Below are positions 61,597-64,000 of a DNA stretch of 64,000 bases, piece by piece (position 1 is the first letter of the stretch; each line of letters begins with the position of its first letter). The notes below the pieces were generated by a model. It was not told the DNA's origin. It was given only the letters and a program-made list of their open reading frames with translations, and ran no database searches. The DNA comes from Hypoxylon rubiginosum. Taxonomy: Eukaryota > Ascomycota > Sordariomycetes > Xylariales > Hypoxylaceae. The translations under genes and the position numbers were made by a program. The stretch lies in assembly GCA_902806565.1 (NCBI GenBank), contig CADCXA010000021.1, positions 620,001 to 684,000 on the forward strand, given 5' to 3'.

Positions 61597-64000
61597 CTCA
61601 ATATAGGCGCATATGGCTCTTTTATAGCGTGGATAGATGGCTGTGATACCGAATGACGACCAAGTCACTGCCCTGCCAGAATAACTTGTAAGAAGTGTAA
61701 TACAAGAACGGTGTCGTGTGTTTACACTGCTAGGAAAGAATGGATTTCTTACAACCCTCCTTCGAAATCGAGGAGAATGGCCCGGTTATCATGGGGGGCA
61801 GCATTCATGAGGACGGTAAATCATAAACGAGGCTCTGCTGCAGCAATGCCAACAACGCCACAGGATTTAGCCCCCAAAAGGATTCCATCTTGTCATTCAC
61901 CACTGTTTTCTACTGGTTTACCTGTATTATATGAAACCATCTATGCACTAGTCCTCTTCTTACACTTCTAAAATCAGATGTATTCTACCCTGGTCTGTTG
62001 GTGTAACATTCAGTCTCTGACATCGTAGCGGCAGATCGCCCGAAGCCGCCATCAGCGGCATATAGACATTTGTATGAAATTATCCATCATCGCTAGATAG
62101 GCCTAGATTATATAGTACAATTAAACGTTCTAGAATATCCCCCCTTTTCAAAGATTTACTAGGTCCTTTGACTTTTTCCCTCTACAAGCGTGACCGTGCT
62201 GCAATTTCACCGATTCTTGAAAGAATGATAATATACCTAGGTACGTTTCAGATATTTAACTTTTATTATTTTAATGAGACCGTTTATCCTTTCTCATAGC
62301 TCATACTCACATCTTCACCGTCGTACGGCCATCTCATAGAATAGGGGTAGATAGGACGCTATTGAACAACGTGTGTTTAACCTTTGGAAGAAGAAAAAAA
62401 AAACTTCTGGGCTAGGAGATCTAGTTGAACCAAATATGCCCTGCATCGAGCAAAGTATCTCTCTCATGTTAGCTATGGGAGTGTTTGACTGATCTTACAC
62501 TGGTTCTGGCAGACCTGCTCCCTAATGGTTAAGCAAGTCAGCATCACGATTTATATAATGACTCTCCAAATATGCTGGAGTGTACCTACCTAGGTAGGTA
62601 GATATGTCACATGAAGGACAGCAGGAGATAACTTATTACTTCACCAAAAAAAAACACCGAAGCAAGAAACCAAGAGCGTCACACCCAGGTCTCGAAAAGG
62701 GGTCGAATGGATTATTTTCCAGCTATGTAGAAGTGAAGTTCGAGAGGATTGAAGGCGCACTATCAAATTTGAGAGATGCATACTTATAAGTAGCTAATTG
62801 CTTTCTTTTTATTTAATTTTAAAGGGCCAAGACCAGTGTCAAGAGGAGGGAGTTATAATCTGAGACTGCAATATTTTGACAGATATATAAACCCCAATAG
62901 GACAGTGGCCTGGCGTAAGGATAATGTCAAATTTTTGACATGCTCCTAAATAATCTCGTAAAGCAATACCAATGTTATTATAGTCACAGGGGACGCTTTC
63001 CATGGTGTGGCTAGATGTGCAAAAACCTTAGGTGTAAAGATATCTAGTTAACCGTTTTAAATATGATGCTGAATTATCCCATATTGTTGGTCCAAGTGAG
63101 CGTCGAGAATTCTAATTCATTAAGCACGTGCACCTCTGCCCTCTATCCAGCCCCATATCTGTGTGTAAATCGGCGGAAGATTCTGCACCACTCCTATCAT
63201 CTCTACATCTCCTTTGACAATATTTTTCAGTCAAGTCAGGACTAGGAGTTCACGCTAAGTGGCCCTCTTGTAAGTGTCGTCATTTCCTTCATTATTATCC
63301 CACATCGACTCTACCGTGCCATAACTGCTTCCCAAAGGATCTCATCAGCCGACCCTCAACACGATTTCTGCACCTATCACCATCCTCTTGGAGTCGAAAA
63401 GTAGTATTAATTTCGTCATACAGATCTGTCTTGAGAAAACGCGGTCCTTGACCAAAGCTTCATCTGTATGACCTGGGTTGAGTCACTGATAATTTTTTGT
63501 CTCGACAGAGTAGAAGCTGTAGCAGTTGCTCAACTCTCGAGGTACATCGAACTCCTCCTCTAAGCGAGAAGGTAAGTGATATTTCCTCTTTTCTATCTCT
63601 ATTCCCCGCTTCCCTTTCCTCGTCACCAGTACAATCGGTTTACTGGGCAAACACCTTAGGTAGCTAGCTACCTAAGCAGCCAGTCGTCGTGCACGTGATA
63701 GACTGATTTTCAGCCCAGCAACGGCAGCTTTGGATACCTCAGGCAGATAGTTAGGTGCACATCTCCCACGCTAGCGCTTCCCTACCAGTCCCTACCAGTC
63801 CCTACCAGTCCCTACCAGTGAACTTGAGGAGCAACAAACACTTGGGTATTTGAATCCATTCAAATCTTGCTCAGCCCTCGTTCCTAGTTTACTTCTCCCT
63901 CGTACAACTCCGCATCCTTTCGTTTCCTTTCGCAACTTTTGTACCTGCCACACTTCATCAACTCGGTGTCCAACGCAAGTGTTCCTCTTTTTGACATCCT
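61597..64000. other. Right-end intergenic DNA, probably leading to a gene beyond the window
   Basis: No gene is supported. TACCTAGGTA palindromes occur at 62235 and 62587, and CCTTAGGTAGCTAGCTACCT, part of a longer palindrome, at about 63653. A GAG-GTAAGT donor-like site at 63571 and a strongly pyrimidine-rich last 120 bases look like the promoter and spliced leader of a plus-strand gene to the right. This is inferred from composition only. Confidence 0.4.
63780..63819. repeat. 10-bp tandem repeat CCCTACCAGT, four copies
   Basis: Four exact head-to-tail copies of CCCTACCAGT, followed by GAACTTGAGG. It lies upstream of the presumed next gene. Confidence 0.93.

Overview
The window is nuclear DNA of a filamentous ascomycete (Pezizomycotina, most likely a sordariomycete; species not identifiable by eye). 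Evidence: short 52-130 bp spliceosomal introns with GT..AG ends, Zn2Cys6 and HET-domain genes, fungal versions of Ubp6, Shb17 and Arc19, and AT blocks in which CpA/TpG is almost absent, the mark of repeat-induced point mutation (RIP).

Layout. 1 to about 15.6 kb is one AT block with no coding capacity, about 4% G+C in a 600-base sample counted by hand. It ends in degenerate AT tandem repeats and a sharp edge. 15.6-36.2 kb has normal composition but few genes: a spliced F-box gene (16.8-18.6 kb), a class I SAM methyltransferase (21.8-23.0 kb, minus, 5' end unresolved), then about 13 kb with no gene I can support, only microsatellites, homopolymers and short palindromes. 36.2-38.35 kb is a second AT block bounded by 26-bp perfect inverted repeats still in normal-composition sequence, so it reads as a RIP-destroyed DNA transposon. 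38.4-44.4 kb is a long non-coding stretch leading to a Zn2Cys6 transcription factor (44.4-45.7 kb). 45.7-53.1 kb is again nearly empty, with a tRNA-like element at 52.34 kb.

The right side is conventional. In order: a sedoheptulose-1,7-bisphosphatase-like phosphatase (minus, 53.1-54.4), a low-complexity hypothetical ORF (plus, 54.96-55.56), a small single-span membrane protein (plus, 55.63-56.0), the proteasome-associated deubiquitinase Ubp6 (minus, 56.77-58.54), Arp2/3 complex subunit 4 (plus, 59.14-59.91) and a HET-domain pseudogene (minus, 60.2-61.6). Ubp6 and Arc19 are divergent and share about 600 bp of promoter DNA. The genes do not form a pathway cluster; they are housekeeping genes beside accessory fungal genes.

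Most unusual signals: the extreme AT content of the RIP blocks; a RIP-erased element whose inverted ends survive; an exact 10-bp palindrome (TACCTAGGTA) found 13 times in the normal-composition DNA, always outside genes; and a HET gene broken by at least two single-base losses.
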